A stretch of 64,000 bases of DNA from Borrelia sp. HM (GTDB lineage: Bacteria > Spirochaetota > Spirochaetia > Borreliales > Borreliaceae). The DNA lies in NCBI RefSeq assembly GCF_019669085.1, contig NZ_AP024401.1:620001-684000 (forward strand), read 5' to 3'. The translations under genes were made by a program, and so were the position numbers. The notes below the pieces were generated by a model. It was not told the DNA's origin and ran no database searches. It saw nothing but the letters and a program-made list of their open reading frames with translations. Shown piece after piece: positions 49,964 to 60,317 of the stretch (positions are counted from its first letter, which is position 1; each line of letters begins with the position of its first letter).

Positions 49964-52900
49964 TTAAATAAATTTAGCATAGAAATCCTTAAGTACCTTT
50001 TCTAAGTTTGCATTTATGATTAGGTCGTGAGTATCTTTAAATCTGTTATAGTATGGACACCATGTTATATCTTTTTGTTTGAGAATAAATTCCATATTTT
50101 TATTAATATTAATGCTTTTTTTTAGATATTTTATTTGTGTTTTTAACGTTGTTGGCAATTCGTTTATATTTTTTATTTTAGTTAAACTTTTCTGTATTAA
50201 ATCTTTATAGATTGGTGTGGGGTAGCTTGAAATATATGCTATTTGTTTTAGTAGATTTGAAAGATCCAAAGAGTTTATTATTCCATTGATATATTTATTA
50301 TTGAGTGATATTTTAGAATTTTCATAAATGATTCTTATTTCCTGAATTGAGTCCATATTATTAATTTTGCTTTTTAAAATTAGTCCCATTATATATAGAT
50401 TTATTTTTCTAATAATTTTATCTTGGCTGTAATCTTTTTTTTCTATATTGATATAATAATATCTATTATCAATTTTATAGATGTTTTTAAGTTTTCCGTT
50501 TAACTTAAATTCTAATATTTCACCTTCAAAGTTAATGGGTATAGTTTGATTTAATATGATTTCTGTTTCTTGCATTTTAGAGAATTCTTGAAAATTAATA
50601 GCAATATTATTTTTAATTTCATTGAATTTCCCTATAAATTCTTCTTTTAAGTTTGTCTTTTTAATGTTTATAGGCATTATTCCTTTTTGAATTTGGTTCT
50701 CAATTATGTTGTCTATTATTTTTAATATATGATTATCATCAATTTTATTTCTTATGCATTCGTGTATTGGTATTATATTATTCATTAATTGATAATTAAA
50801 ATTATCAGTATCAATAATTTGTTCTTCTTGATTTTCCTTAATTATACTGATTTGGCTTATGTCTTTGATATATATATTTAATATTTCTTCATAAAAATAT
50901 TTATAGGGATTAGTCATAGCTTTATTGATATCTTCTATTTCTAGCGTAATTTGTTTTTGTAATTTAATTCTTTTTTGTTTGAATTTTGAAGGCTTGCTTT
51001 TTTGTAATGACTTTGCGATATTGAAAGCCTCTATGTCATAGTTTATTAAGTGATTATCTTTTTCTTGTTTGAAGTATTCAAAATTATAATTTTCAATTGG
51101 GTGTACTTCAATTTTTATTTCTATTCCCATGTTTTTGATGTGTTTGACTATCTTATTTATTATTTTAGGTTTATTGCTTTCTAAATTGATAGATTCATTT
51201 GTTGAGTAATAAAAGTATAATTTTTTTGATGCTGCAAAAATTATTTTAATTAAATTTGAAATGTTTTGTTCTTCTAGATTAACATAGTCATAATATTCAT
51301 TTAATAAATTCATGTTATCAAGGTAAATATTTGAATTTAATTCATGAGTTCCTAAGAAGTGAATTTCAGATTTTTGTAGATATTCGATTTTATCGCAGCT
51401 TGCAACAAGTATACCCATATTTGGATTATTTAATTTATATGCTTTTTGTTCTATGCTCTCTTCAAGTATTATTTTAAAAAGCTCAAATTCAATTTTTCTT
51501 CCTTTCACTTTTTCCATATAATCTTTGTGAAGATTTTCATTGAAGTCTCTTGAAAAATTTTTAAGGTATTGTATTCTTGTTTTTATATATTCATCGATTT
51601 TATTCTCATCGTCAAGTTTAATGTATTTATCTATAAAGATATCTATTATTTCTGCCCATTCGTATATTGTATATTCTTGTTCTTTGAAGTACATTATGTC
51701 TTCATATAGGCTTCTTATTATGCTTATTAGCCTTATTATTGAATCTGAATCTTGAAAACTTATAAATCCTTGGTAATTTTCAAATTCATATGTTTCATTA
51801 AAGATTTCAGATTTTAAAAATCTATTAAAACCATCTTCCCATGAATTTAAAAAATTTTTATCATAAGATAAGCTTTCTTTATGATTATCATTCATTCCAA
51901 AATTAATATTTACTGATTCGCTAAATTTTATTAAGTATTCTAATTCACTTATTGAGATATTGAATTTATTCATTACTTTTGTATTGATTAAAAATTCAAT
52001 TATTTCTTTTCTATTGAAATTACTAATTGTTCCTTTATTTGAGATAAAAAGTTGCATTAATTTTTTTAAAGCAGTGACGCTTTGACTTTTTGATAAATCT
52101 TTAGAATCTAAAATGTTAAATTCAATTTCATATTTATTTAAAAATTCCTCTATGTATATTAAATACATATCCATATCTTTTGCAAGGCAAGTTATTATAA
52201 TATCATTTATTTTTAAATCATGATTTTGTGTTGAATGTAAAATATTGTTTACTAATATTTCTACCTCTCGTTTTTTTGTTTTTGCCTCTATGATTTTAAA
52301 ACTATTATCCAAGTTCAATAAAGGGGTATCTTTTAAGATATTATTTTTAAAACTTGCTAAAAAATTTTGTTCTTCAAATGATTGCAAGTCAATTTCTTGT
52401 TCTATTTGTATACTTGATTTGTATCTTTGCAATTTTTTTGGTATTAATTCTTTTATTAGTGCAGATTTGAGTTGCTCTATATCTTCAAGTATTAATTCGT
52501 ATACTTTAATATCAAAAATTTTTTGCAGGCAAAATAGAATTTTTCTGTCAATTTCTCTGGTTTCTCCAATAATTATTATTTTTTTTGTTTCAATGCTCTG
52601 TTGGGGCTTTGTTGCTTCTTTTTCTATCTTTTCTTGAAAATCAAAAATATTAATTTGATTTTTAAATAGTTTTTCAAATATTTCTTTTTGCATTAATTCA
52701 TTTTGGATCTTATTTTTATCTTGAAATAAAATTTTGTTTTGTCTCCAATGTTCAATGAGATTTGAAAAATTAGAGTAATATTTATGAAATAAATTTATTA
52801 TCTTTGATGCAAATATGTATCTATTTTTTGTTGATTTAAATTCATTTATGTCTTTTATTTGATTGTCTTTTAGTATTTGATATAAAATGAATTTTTCTGT

Positions 52901-53176
52901 CTCTGAATAAAGAAGTATTGTATTTTTTTCTAAAAAATTTTTTATGTTTTGATTTTCTATTGAAATCTTATATATAATTTTCATTATATTTTGTTTTATA
53001 TTGAGGTTATATGAAACTTCATTTATATTTGCTATGTATTTTTTAATTTCTTCGCCTAAAATATTATTTCTTACAATAATAATGGTTTCTTTTTGGAAGA
53101 TATCGTCCTTTTGAGTGAGTTCTTTAATTTTGTTATAAATTTTACTTACTTTATTTGTTTTATATATTTTATACAT
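49964..53176 (-). CDS. recC: Exodeoxyribonuclease V gamma subunit RecC
   Basis: Non-catalytic scaffold of RecBCD that in E. coli recognises Chi. Sequence conservation is low, as is usual for RecC; the call rests on length (1070 residues), its place directly upstream of recB and recD, and scattered helicase-fold and nuclease-fold remnants (for example INPYKYF-like AMTNPYKYFYEEILN, typical of the transition to the inactivated nuclease part). No intact Walker A is seen, in line with the inactive RecC fold. The start lies five bases after pncB ends. Confidence 0.88.
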   Translation of the reverse strand: MYKIYKTNKVSKIYNKIKELTQKDDIFQKETIIIVRNNILGEEIKKYIANINEVSYNLNIKQNIMKIIYKISIENQNIKNFLEKNTILLYSETEKFILYQILKDNQIKDINEFKSTKNRYIFASKIINLFHKYYSNFSNLIEHWRQNKILFQDKNKIQNELMQKEIFEKLFKNQINIFDFQEKIEKEATKPQQSIETKKIIIIGETREIDRKILFCLQKIFDIKVYELILEDIEQLKSALIKELIPKKLQRYKSSIQIEQEIDLQSFEEQNFLASFKNNILKDTPLLNLDNSFKIIEAKTKKREVEILVNNILHSTQNHDLKINDIIITCLAKDMDMYLIYIEEFLNKYEIEFNILDSKDLSKSQSVTALKKLMQLFISNKGTISNFNRKEIIEFLINTKVMNKFNISISELEYLIKFSESVNINFGMNDNHKESLSYDKNFLNSWEDGFNRFLKSEIFNETYEFENYQGFISFQDSDSIIRLISIIRSLYEDIMYFKEQEYTIYEWAEIIDIFIDKYIKLDDENKIDEYIKTRIQYLKNFSRDFNENLHKDYMEKVKGRKIEFELFKIILEESIEQKAYKLNNPNMGILVASCDKIEYLQKSEIHFLGTHELNSNIYLDNMNLLNEYYDYVNLEEQNISNLIKIIFAASKKLYFYYSTNESINLESNKPKIINKIVKHIKNMGIEIKIEVHPIENYNFEYFKQEKDNHLINYDIEAFNIAKSLQKSKPSKFKQKRIKLQKQITLEIEDINKAMTNPYKYFYEEILNIYIKDISQISIIKENQEEQIIDTDNFNYQLMNNIIPIHECIRNKIDDNHILKIIDNIIENQIQKGIMPINIKKTNLKEEFIGKFNEIKNNIAINFQEFSKMQETEIILNQTIPINFEGEILEFKLNGKLKNIYKIDNRYYYINIEKKDYSQDKIIRKINLYIMGLILKSKINNMDSIQEIRIIYENSKISLNNKYINGIINSLDLSNLLKQIAYISSYPTPIYKDLIQKSLTKIKNINELPTTLKTQIKYLKKSININKNMEFILKQKDITWCPYYNRFKDTHDLIINANLEKVLKDFYAKFI

Positions 53177-53181
53177 GAGTA

Positions 53182-54630
53182 TTACGGTATTTTGTTTTTT
53201 TTAGCAAGCATATTCCTTAAGTTTTTTAATTTTTCTGTAATACTTACTTTATATATGTGTGGATTTATTATTCTCTTATAAGTTGTATCTATTTTTTCAA
53301 GATCGTTTTTAACTCTTTTTCGTATGTTTTCTAGATTTGATTCAAAGGTTTTACACGTTTGATTATGTTTGAAAGCTGTGTGAATTAAAAATTCAAAGTT
53401 GTCATATGTTTGTATTTCTTTGAATATATTTTCTTGTATAGGGTGAAAAATGGTGAATTTCTTTTTTAAGCTTAACATTTCTTTTATTTCTTCTTCTTCT
53501 TCTTTTAAAAAAATTAAATCAAAAATCATTTGTCCATTTAAATATATTCTGGCAATTCCCTTTTGAGAAGGTAGCGTTATTTTTTCTGTATTATTTGATA
53601 TTTTCATTGTAGGAATAAATTGACCATCTTGTTGAATTGATATTAGTTTATATACTCCTGCGATATTGGGGTCCCCTTTTGCAGTAACTAGATTAGTACC
53701 TACTCCCCAAAAATCAATAGGGGCGTGAATTGAGTTTAGATATGTAATAATATCTTCATCAAGTTCGTTTGATATAATAATTTTTACTTCAAATAATCCA
53801 TTCTCATCAAGTTTTTTTCTTACTTTTTTGCTTAAATATTCCAGATCGCCACTGTCGATTCTAACAGAGAAGTTTTTGCTTTCTTTATTACTTTTTAATG
53901 CTTTAAATACTTTTATTGCGTTTTTCAGTCCGCTTTTAAGCGTATCATAAGTATCAAGTAGCAAGCTTACATTGTTTGGATATGTTTTTGCATATTCCCA
54001 AAAAGCTTCTTCTTCACTTTTAAAACTCATCACCCAGCTATGAGCCATTGTTCCAGTTATAGGAATATTATATTTAAATCCTGCAAGCATATTGCTTGTA
54101 AAGTCAGCACCTCCTATGTAAGCAGCTTTACTTGCCGAGAGCGCACCATTAATGCCTTGAGCTCGTCTTAGTCCAAATTCAGCTAAATTTTTAGCTCCAG
54201 CTTCTTTAATTCTTGCTGTTTTAGTTGCGATTAAGCTTTCAAAATTTATTGTATTTAATACTAGTCCTTCTATAAGCAAAAGTTCAATTAAATTTCCTTC
54301 AACAATTAGTATAGGTTCATATGGAAAAACGATTCTTCCTTCTTTTATTGAGCTTATTTTTATTTTTAAGCTAAATGTCTTTAAATAGTCTAAAAATCTT
54401 TTGTCAAAAAATTTTAGACTTTCTAAATATTCAATTTCTTCTTCTTTAAATCGGAATTCTTTTAAAATGTTAAATAATGTGTGAATTCCTGCTAAAATTA
54501 TATATCCGTTTTTAAATGGTGTTTTTCTAAAAAACATTTCGAATTTGGCTTTTGGATTAATGTTTTTTGTGAAGTAGGCATTCATCATTGAAAGTTCATA
54601 AAAGTCTGTAAATAGTGATAGATTTTGCAT
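53182..54630 (-). CDS. pncB: Nicotinate phosphoribosyltransferase
   Basis: Converts nicotinate and PRPP to nicotinate mononucleotide, the entry of NAD salvage. Motifs: LFTDFYELSMMNAYF at the N-terminus, EFGLRRAQG, ITGTMAHSWVMSF with the catalytic His, LLLDTYDTLKSG, RIDSGDLEYLSKK, and DFWGVGTNLVTAKGDPNIAGVYKL. 482 residues. First gene of a minus-strand run with recC, recB and recD; there is no obvious functional link to repair. Divergent from zwf. Confidence 0.95.
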   Translation of the reverse strand: MQNLSLFTDFYELSMMNAYFTKNINPKAKFEMFFRKTPFKNGYIILAGIHTLFNILKEFRFKEEEIEYLESLKFFDKRFLDYLKTFSLKIKISSIKEGRIVFPYEPILIVEGNLIELLLIEGLVLNTINFESLIATKTARIKEAGAKNLAEFGLRRAQGINGALSASKAAYIGGADFTSNMLAGFKYNIPITGTMAHSWVMSFKSEEEAFWEYAKTYPNNVSLLLDTYDTLKSGLKNAIKVFKALKSNKESKNFSVRIDSGDLEYLSKKVRKKLDENGLFEVKIIISNELDEDIITYLNSIHAPIDFWGVGTNLVTAKGDPNIAGVYKLISIQQDGQFIPTMKISNNTEKITLPSQKGIARIYLNGQMIFDLIFLKEEEEEIKEMLSLKKKFTIFHPIQENIFKEIQTYDNFEFLIHTAFKHNQTCKTFESNLENIRKRVKNDLEKIDTTYKRIINPHIYKVSITEKLKNLRNMLAKKNKIP

Positions 54631-54807
54631 CGTTTATATTATACATCATACTGATATTTACTTTTAAATTTTATGATGTTTACCTTAGTCTTAACTTATC
54701 TTTATTGTCATTTAATTTAAGGGATTTATATTTGTTTAAAGGAGAATAAGTTGATTCATAGTTTTTGATATGACAATAATAGTATAATTACTTATTGGAG
54801 ATATTTT

Positions 54808-56241
54808 ATGAGTAAAAAGAATGTATCTAATTTTGATGTTGTAATATTTGGTATTACTGGTAATTTGTCTAAAAAAAAACTTATTCCTTCTCTTTTTAAT
54901 TTATATAAAGATGGTCACATTAGTAATTTTAGAGTAATTGGGTTCTCACGAAGAAATTTTACTGATGATGAACTTAAAGCTTATATTAAAGATTCTTTGT
55001 GGCAAGAAGAGTCTACTGTTTTAGTTAATGATTTTTTAAAATTTTTTATTTATTTATCAGGAGACTTTAGAGAAAAGGATGCTTATGTAAAATTATCCTT
55101 TCTTTTAAAGAATAGAGAAACAATATATTATCTTTCAACATCTCCTCAGTTTTATGAAGTAATAATTGAAAATTTAAAGCCATATTCGTTTAATGATATT
55201 CCTTGTTTATCTAAGATTATTCTTGAAAAGCCTTTTGGTAATAGTCTTGATACAGCTAGATGTCTTAACTCTCTTCTTTACTCTGTTTTTCAAGAAGAAC
55301 AAATTTATAGGATAGATCATTACTTAGGCAAAGAAACTGTTCAAAATATTTTTACATTTAGATTTGGAAATTCTATTTTTGAGAATATTTGGAATAATCG
55401 TTATGTGGATTTTGTGCAAATTACAGTAGCTGAGGAGATAGGTATTGATGGTAGAGCTGAATATTATGATTCTGCTGGTGCTCTAAAAGATATGGTTCAA
55501 AATCATATTCTTCAGCTTTTAAGTTTAGTTGCAATGGAACCTCCTATTGCATTTAATGCTGACTTTATTCATGATGAAAAGGTTAAAGTTTTAAAAAGTT
55601 TAAGAAAATTCACTAAAGAAAATATGGAAAGTCATATTGTTAAAGGACAATATGTGTGTTCTTTGGTAAGAGGGGTTTTAAAGAAAGGATATAGAGAAGA
55701 GGCTGAGTTTTTAGGTTCTTCAAATACTGAGACTTATTTGGCTATGAAATTATTTATTGATAATTGGCGTTGGTCTGGAGTGCCTTTTTATATTAGGACA
55801 GGAAAAGCACTTGTAAGGAAATTTTCAGAAATATATATTCAGTTTAAAAAACCTGATTTTACTATTTTTAATACTGGGTTAAGTAATATTTCAAATGCTT
55901 TAATTTTTAGAATTCAACCAAGAGATGGTATTGAAATTAAGTTTAATACTAAGCGTCCAGGGTATAATTATGATATTCAGGAAGCTAATATGGAATTTTC
56001 TTATCATTCTTCATTTAACAAATTTTTTGATGAAGCTTATGAGAGATTGCTTTTTGATGCTTTTTTGGGTGATAGAACTTTGTATACTCGTAATGATGAG
56101 ATTGATGGTTCTTGGGAATTTGTTTCAGATATTCTTGACAAATGGGAATACGTTAAAAATTGGGATTATTTTTATGGATCGGAAGGACCAGTTGAAGCAA
56201 ATATGGTTTTGGAAAAGGATCATTTTTGGCGTAAAATGTAA
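54808..56241 (+). CDS. zwf: Glucose-6-phosphate 1-dehydrogenase
   Basis: First enzyme of the oxidative pentose phosphate path, giving NADPH. NADP-binding turn VVIFGITGNLSKKKLIPSLF (the usual GDL is GNL here), active-site RIDHYLGKETVQN with the catalytic His and Lys, and EKPFG. 477 residues. GGAG lies eight bases before the ATG; a TATAAT at 54783-54788 may be the -10 of its promoter. Stands alone, with hairpins about 160-215 bases downstream. Confidence 0.96.
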   Translation: MSKKNVSNFDVVIFGITGNLSKKKLIPSLFNLYKDGHISNFRVIGFSRRNFTDDELKAYIKDSLWQEESTVLVNDFLKFFIYLSGDFREKDAYVKLSFLLKNRETIYYLSTSPQFYEVIIENLKPYSFNDIPCLSKIILEKPFGNSLDTARCLNSLLYSVFQEEQIYRIDHYLGKETVQNIFTFRFGNSIFENIWNNRYVDFVQITVAEEIGIDGRAEYYDSAGALKDMVQNHILQLLSLVAMEPPIAFNADFIHDEKVKVLKSLRKFTKENMESHIVKGQYVCSLVRGVLKKGYREEAEFLGSSNTETYLAMKLFIDNWRWSGVPFYIRTGKALVRKFSEIYIQFKKPDFTIFNTGLSNISNALIFRIQPRDGIEIKFNTKRPGYNYDIQEANMEFSYHSSFNKFFDEAYERLLFDAFLGDRTLYTRNDEIDGSWEFVSDILDKWEYVKNWDYFYGSEGPVEANMVLEKDHFWRKM

Positions 56242-56400
56242 AGGACATTACTTAAGTATAACAAAGCTTATGGATACTTTATTTGTAGTATGTTTTAGAT
56301 ATTTAACATTAATTTAAGTCTTTCTTTGAAGAGTCATATGTCTTTTAAACAATAAAATTTTAGTATGGCTTTAATTCATATTTTTTATTTGTTATTAAAT

Positions 56401-56455
56401 AATATATTCTTATGATATAATCATAAGAATATATTCGTATACTTTTATAAGTATA
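56401..56455. repeat. Tandem inverted repeats after zwf
   Basis: A perfect 16-base inverted repeat (arms 56401-56416 and 56420-56435, three-base centre) is followed by a small hairpin TATACTT-TTAT-AAGTATA (56438-56455) and then a T-rich stretch. Together they could end zwf transcription or control the decayed gene that follows. The 250 bases from the zwf stop to 56492 hold no other recognisable element. Confidence 0.55.
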
Positions 56456-56492
56456 AAGATTATTTTTCTTTTTTTATATTTGAGGCTTTAAA

Positions 56493-56936
56493 GTGAAGAG
56501 TGTTGATATCAGTATAATTTCATGTTTTTATAGTTGTCGTTTTATTTTTAGATGGGTTGTTACAAGGATATCTTTTTTAGTAAAGGATTTTGTGAATTTT
56601 GTCAGTTTTATTTTAACTGATGTGCAAAGCTTTTTTAAAGTTGCAATTAAGAACTGCGTTAATCTAATTTTAATTGTTATATTACGTGGTACTATATTTT
56701 GTTACAATTTTTCTTTGATATCAGATATAGGTATTATATCAAACTGCACTCGAAAACGTAATATAACAGGTCTTTTTACTTTTCAATCCAATTTTATTTG
56801 TGATTTATCATTAGCTATATATGTTCTTTTTAGTTCTTATTTTCTTTTATATGAATATTTTAAATATTATATCATTTTAATTTATCTATTATTTTTATTG
56901 TGTTTTGTAATCTTATCTATAATTGTTTTAGTATAA
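56493..56936 (+). pseudogene. Remnant of an nhaC-type antiporter gene
   Basis: A 147-codon frame of hydrophobic, Cys-rich product sits just before the intact nhaC. Its middle (VILRGTIFCYNFSLISDIGI) aligns with AVLGGGAFGDSMSLISDTTI of the intact protein, the DNA is also similar there, and the match continues with T-R and LF residues. The conserved glycines and acidic residues are largely lost, the N-terminal part is missing or scrambled, and the C-terminal half is absent. I read it as a decayed tandem copy; B. burgdorferi, from memory, has two adjacent nhaC genes here. An accidental frame is the alternative. Confidence 0.6.
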
Positions 56937-57053
56937 ATAAATTTACATAAGCTTTTGCTAAAGGTTAGGTTTATTTTAAGTATAATTTAGATTTTGAGAA
57001 ATATTTATGATAAGGTTCTGTGATTTTGTCTAAATTATTTAGGAGGTTTGAAA

Positions 57054-58406
57054 ATGAAGGATAATGATCGTGTAAAACCAAGTTTTTTAGGACTTATTCC
57101 TTTTTTTGTTTTTATTGTTTTTTATGTAGGAACAGGGATAATTTTAGAAATTCAAGGTGTTGAGATGGCTTTTTATCAAATGCCACCATTAATGGCTATG
57201 TTATTAGCTATTATTGTAGCATTTATTTTATTTAAAGATTCTTTTATAGATAAGTTAAATGAATTTATTCAAGGATGTGCACAAAATGACATTATATTTA
57301 TATCTTTCATATTTTTAATTTCAGGTGCTTTTTCGACTGTTTGTAAAGAAATAGGTAGTGTAGAAACTGTAGCCAATATTGGACTTAAGTATATACCATC
57401 TAATTTATTAGTAGCAGGAATATTTCTAATATGTCTTTTTTTATCTACTGCAACTGGTAGTTTTCTTGGGACTGTTGTAGCTATTACTCCAATTGGATTT
57501 GAAATAGCATCTAAGAGTGGGATTCCATTGCCAATGGTTGCAGGAGCTGTACTTGGAGGTGGTGCTTTTGGTGATAGTATGTCTTTAATATCAGATACAA
57601 CTATTATTGCAAGTCGTACTCAAGGAGTTAAGATTATAGATCTTTTCAAAAGTGGTGCTTTTTTGACATTTCCTGCATCTATTTTATCAGTTGTATCATT
57701 TGCTATTTTAGGTTCTTATATTGGTGATATTGGAGTTAATGTTGAACTGGGCGATATAAATTATTTGAAGGTAGTTCCATATCTATTTGTTATAATTTTT
57801 GCATTTTTAGGAATAGATGTATTTTTAGTTTTATTTTTTGGAATATTGATTGCTGGTTGTATTGGTATTTTTTGTGGTGATATAACTCTACTTTTAATGC
57901 TTCAGAAGATTAATGCAGGGCTTTTAGATTTAAGTGAAATGCTTCTTCTTGTTATTTTTACGGGAGGGATTTCTTATATGACTATTAAGCGTGGGGGTTT
58001 TGAATGGATTTTAATTAAGTTGAAGTATTTGGCTAAGTGTAGAAGAAGTGCCGAATTTACAATTACTTTTTTGATAGTTCTTGTGACTGGATTTCTTTCA
58101 AACAGTGGTCTTGCAATTTTAGTTAATGGTACTGTTACTAAGGGTATGTCTGAGGCTAATTCTGTATGTCCTAAACGTTGTGCAGCATTACTTTCAATTT
58201 CTTCTTGTGCTTTAATTGGTGCTTTGCCATATGGTATGCATATGATAAGTGTTATGAATATTTCAAAGGGAACTATATCTCCGATTGAGATCATGCCGTT
58301 TTTATTTTATCAAGTATTTCTAGGCATTATTATTATTTTATCTATAGCTTTTTTTGGATTAAAAAATCAATTTTTAAGTTCTAATGAGCAGTCTTATGAG
58401 GCTTAA
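57054..58406 (+). CDS. nhaC: Na+/H+ antiporter, NhaC family
   Basis: Membrane antiporter exchanging sodium for protons, about 450 residues with eleven or so hydrophobic segments. Family features: GAVLGGGAFGDSMSLISDTTIIASRTQGV, STATGSFLGTVVAITPIG and the late SNSGLAILVNGTVTKGM. The start is the ATG at 57054, seven bases after AGGAGG (57041-57046); an in-frame TTG at 57048 is too close to that site. The upstream 111 bases separate it from a degenerate paralogue. Confidence 0.93.
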   Translation: MKDNDRVKPSFLGLIPFFVFIVFYVGTGIILEIQGVEMAFYQMPPLMAMLLAIIVAFILFKDSFIDKLNEFIQGCAQNDIIFISFIFLISGAFSTVCKEIGSVETVANIGLKYIPSNLLVAGIFLICLFLSTATGSFLGTVVAITPIGFEIASKSGIPLPMVAGAVLGGGAFGDSMSLISDTTIIASRTQGVKIIDLFKSGAFLTFPASILSVVSFAILGSYIGDIGVNVELGDINYLKVVPYLFVIIFAFLGIDVFLVLFFGILIAGCIGIFCGDITLLLMLQKINAGLLDLSEMLLLVIFTGGISYMTIKRGGFEWILIKLKYLAKCRRSAEFTITFLIVLVTGFLSNSGLAILVNGTVTKGMSEANSVCPKRCAALLSISSCALIGALPYGMHMISVMNISKGTISPIEIMPFLFYQVFLGIIIILSIAFFGLKNQFLSSNEQSYEA

Positions 58407-58412
58407 AAAAGA

Positions 58413-58447
58413 AAGAGGCGCATTTTTTTATTTAAAATGCACCTCTT
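58413..58447. terminator. Bidirectional terminator between nhaC and potD
   Basis: Inverted repeat with 14-base arms (58413-58426 and 58434-58447), one C-A mismatch, and a T-rich seven-base loop. Unusually G+C-rich for this region in its lower stem. It starts six bases after nhaC and ends ten before the potD stop. Confidence 0.75.
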
Positions 58448-58457
58448 ATAGGTTTTA

Positions 58458-59507
58458 TTAAGATGATAAGTTTACATATATTCGCATTTGTTCTTCTTTT
58501 ACTTTTTTAGGTACTGATTTAAATACCTCATGTTTTGAGAGATCTTTTGGAACAAATCTTTCTTGTAAGTATAGTTCAATTTCAGGATTGGTTTTTGCTT
58601 CTTCCTTTAATCGTCTAAATACATTTTTATTTGGTGAATTATATTTTGTTTCTTTAAAGTTTGCATAAGATGCTTCGTTGTCATATAGGAAGTTTATAAA
58701 TTTATAAGCAAGTTCTTTATTAGGTGCATCTGATGGAATAACAATTACATCAATCCAAAGATTTGTATTCTTAGGTGTATAGAAGTCTAAATTTGGATTT
58801 TTCAACATTGCATCTATTGCTTCTCCACTCCATGTTAATTGGATTGATACTTCATCATTTAATATGAGTGATTTCGCAGGAATATCTGAGAAATAGCCTA
58901 CTACTAAGGGAGCTTGTTTTTTTAATAATTCTTCTGCTTTTTGAATTATTGATATGTCGTGTTCATTAAAAGAATAACCAAGTTTCTTAAGTGCTACTCC
59001 AATATTCTCTTTTGGAGAATCTAACATTGAAATTTCTTTTTTATATTTTTCGTTAAATAGTATATCAAATTCGTTCATATCTTTTATATCAACTTTTGTT
59101 TTGTTATAAAGTATGCCCATTAATCCCCAAAATAGAGGCACAGAGTAAGTATTGCCAGGATCATATTCTAAATTTTGGAATTCTTCTAACAAATTATTTT
59201 TTACATTTGGTAATTTTGAATGGTCTAGAGCTTCAATTTTTTTGTTATTTGCTAATTCTTCTATTAAATATTCTGATGGGACTATAATATCATAATAACC
59301 TTTTGTATTATTGAATTTTGCCATCATTTCTTCGTTATTATTGAAACATTCATAGTTTATTTTTATGTTGTGTTCTTTTTCAAATTGAATTAGTAATTTT
59401 TCATCAATATATTCAGCCCAATTGAGGATATTAAGGGTACCTTGTGTATTTTTAGAAGAACAAGATAGCATTGTTAAAATAATTATTGATATGAAAATTT
59501 TTTTCAA
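58458..59507 (-). CDS. potD: Spermidine/putrescine ABC transporter, substrate-binding lipoprotein
   Basis: Periplasmic polyamine-binding component. The start is a TTG at 59507: AAGGAG lies seven bases upstream and it yields a proper lipoprotein signal (KKIFISIIILTMLSC, lipobox LTML-S-C). Longer reading would run back into potC without a ribosome site. Family motifs include LNILNWAEYIDE, YDIIVPSEYLIEEL, VPLFWGLMGILYNK and LTWSGEAIDAM. About 349 residues. Last gene of potABCD, 17 bases after potC. Confidence 0.95.
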   Translation of the reverse strand: MKKIFISIIILTMLSCSSKNTQGTLNILNWAEYIDEKLLIQFEKEHNIKINYECFNNNEEMMAKFNNTKGYYDIIVPSEYLIEELANNKKIEALDHSKLPNVKNNLLEEFQNLEYDPGNTYSVPLFWGLMGILYNKTKVDIKDMNEFDILFNEKYKKEISMLDSPKENIGVALKKLGYSFNEHDISIIQKAEELLKKQAPLVVGYFSDIPAKSLILNDEVSIQLTWSGEAIDAMLKNPNLDFYTPKNTNLWIDVIVIPSDAPNKELAYKFINFLYDNEASYANFKETKYNSPNKNVFRRLKEEAKTNPEIELYLQERFVPKDLSKHEVFKSVPKKVKEEQMRIYVNLSS

Positions 59508-59524
59508 AATTAAACTCCTTTTTA

Positions 59525-60316
59525 TTAAATTTCTGTATCTAATGTTAATTTTTTGATACCTACACATTTATTAATAATAAATAATAGACCAAGTATTGCA
59601 AAAAATAGTATGGAAGAAATAACATTAATTGTGGGTTTTATTCCTTTCTTAGTTAATGAATTTATAAGTATTGATAAGTTATTGAATCCTTGACCTGTTG
59701 TAAAAAATGATATTAAAAAGTCATCGACTGATAGAGTGAATGCAATAAGGCCTCCTGTTGCTATACTGCTAATTATTTCTGGATATATTATATTCTTAAA
59801 TATTTGACTTTCTGATGCTCCAAGATCTCGAGCTGCGTTAATAATATTTTCTGGAAGAGAATATAGTTTAGGTAAAATTATTATTATGATATAAGGTGTT
59901 GAGAAAATTATGTGTGATATTAGCATTGTAGAAAAGCCCAATTTTATTCTTATTAAAGAATAAAATGTCATTAAGCTAATGCCAGTTACAATATCAGGAT
60001 TAATTATTGGTATTTTATTTATTGATAACAGCATGTTTTTCATTTTTTTATTTTTTGTTTGATAGATACTGTAAGCTCCAAGAATACCCATTACAATAGA
60101 AATTAATGATGATAGTATAGCTACTAGTAAGGTATTATATATAACTGTTCTTATTTGATTTGATAAAAAAACTTCTTTATACCATTTTAGACTAAATCCT
60201 TGAAAAAAAAATCCATTATCTCCATCATTAAATGAATAAACTACTAAAGTAAGTATTGGAGCATAGATAAATCCAAATATTATACTTAAAAAAGTATTTC
60301 TTAATATTTTTAACAT
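59525..60316 (-). CDS. potC: Spermidine/putrescine ABC transporter permease PotC
   Basis: Inner-membrane permease with six spans. The coupling-helix signature that meets the ATPase is AARDLGASESQIFKNIIYPE, followed by GGLIAFTLSVDDFLISFF. 263 residues. Starts one base after potB ends. Confidence 0.95.
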   Translation of the reverse strand: MLKILRNTFLSIIFGFIYAPILTLVVYSFNDGDNGFFFQGFSLKWYKEVFLSNQIRTVIYNTLLVAILSSLISIVMGILGAYSIYQTKNKKMKNMLLSINKIPIINPDIVTGISLMTFYSLIRIKLGFSTMLISHIIFSTPYIIIIILPKLYSLPENIINAARDLGASESQIFKNIIYPEIISSIATGGLIAFTLSVDDFLISFFTTGQGFNNLSILINSLTKKGIKPTINVISSILFFAILGLLFIINKCVGIKKLTLDTEI

Positions 60317-60317
60317 A

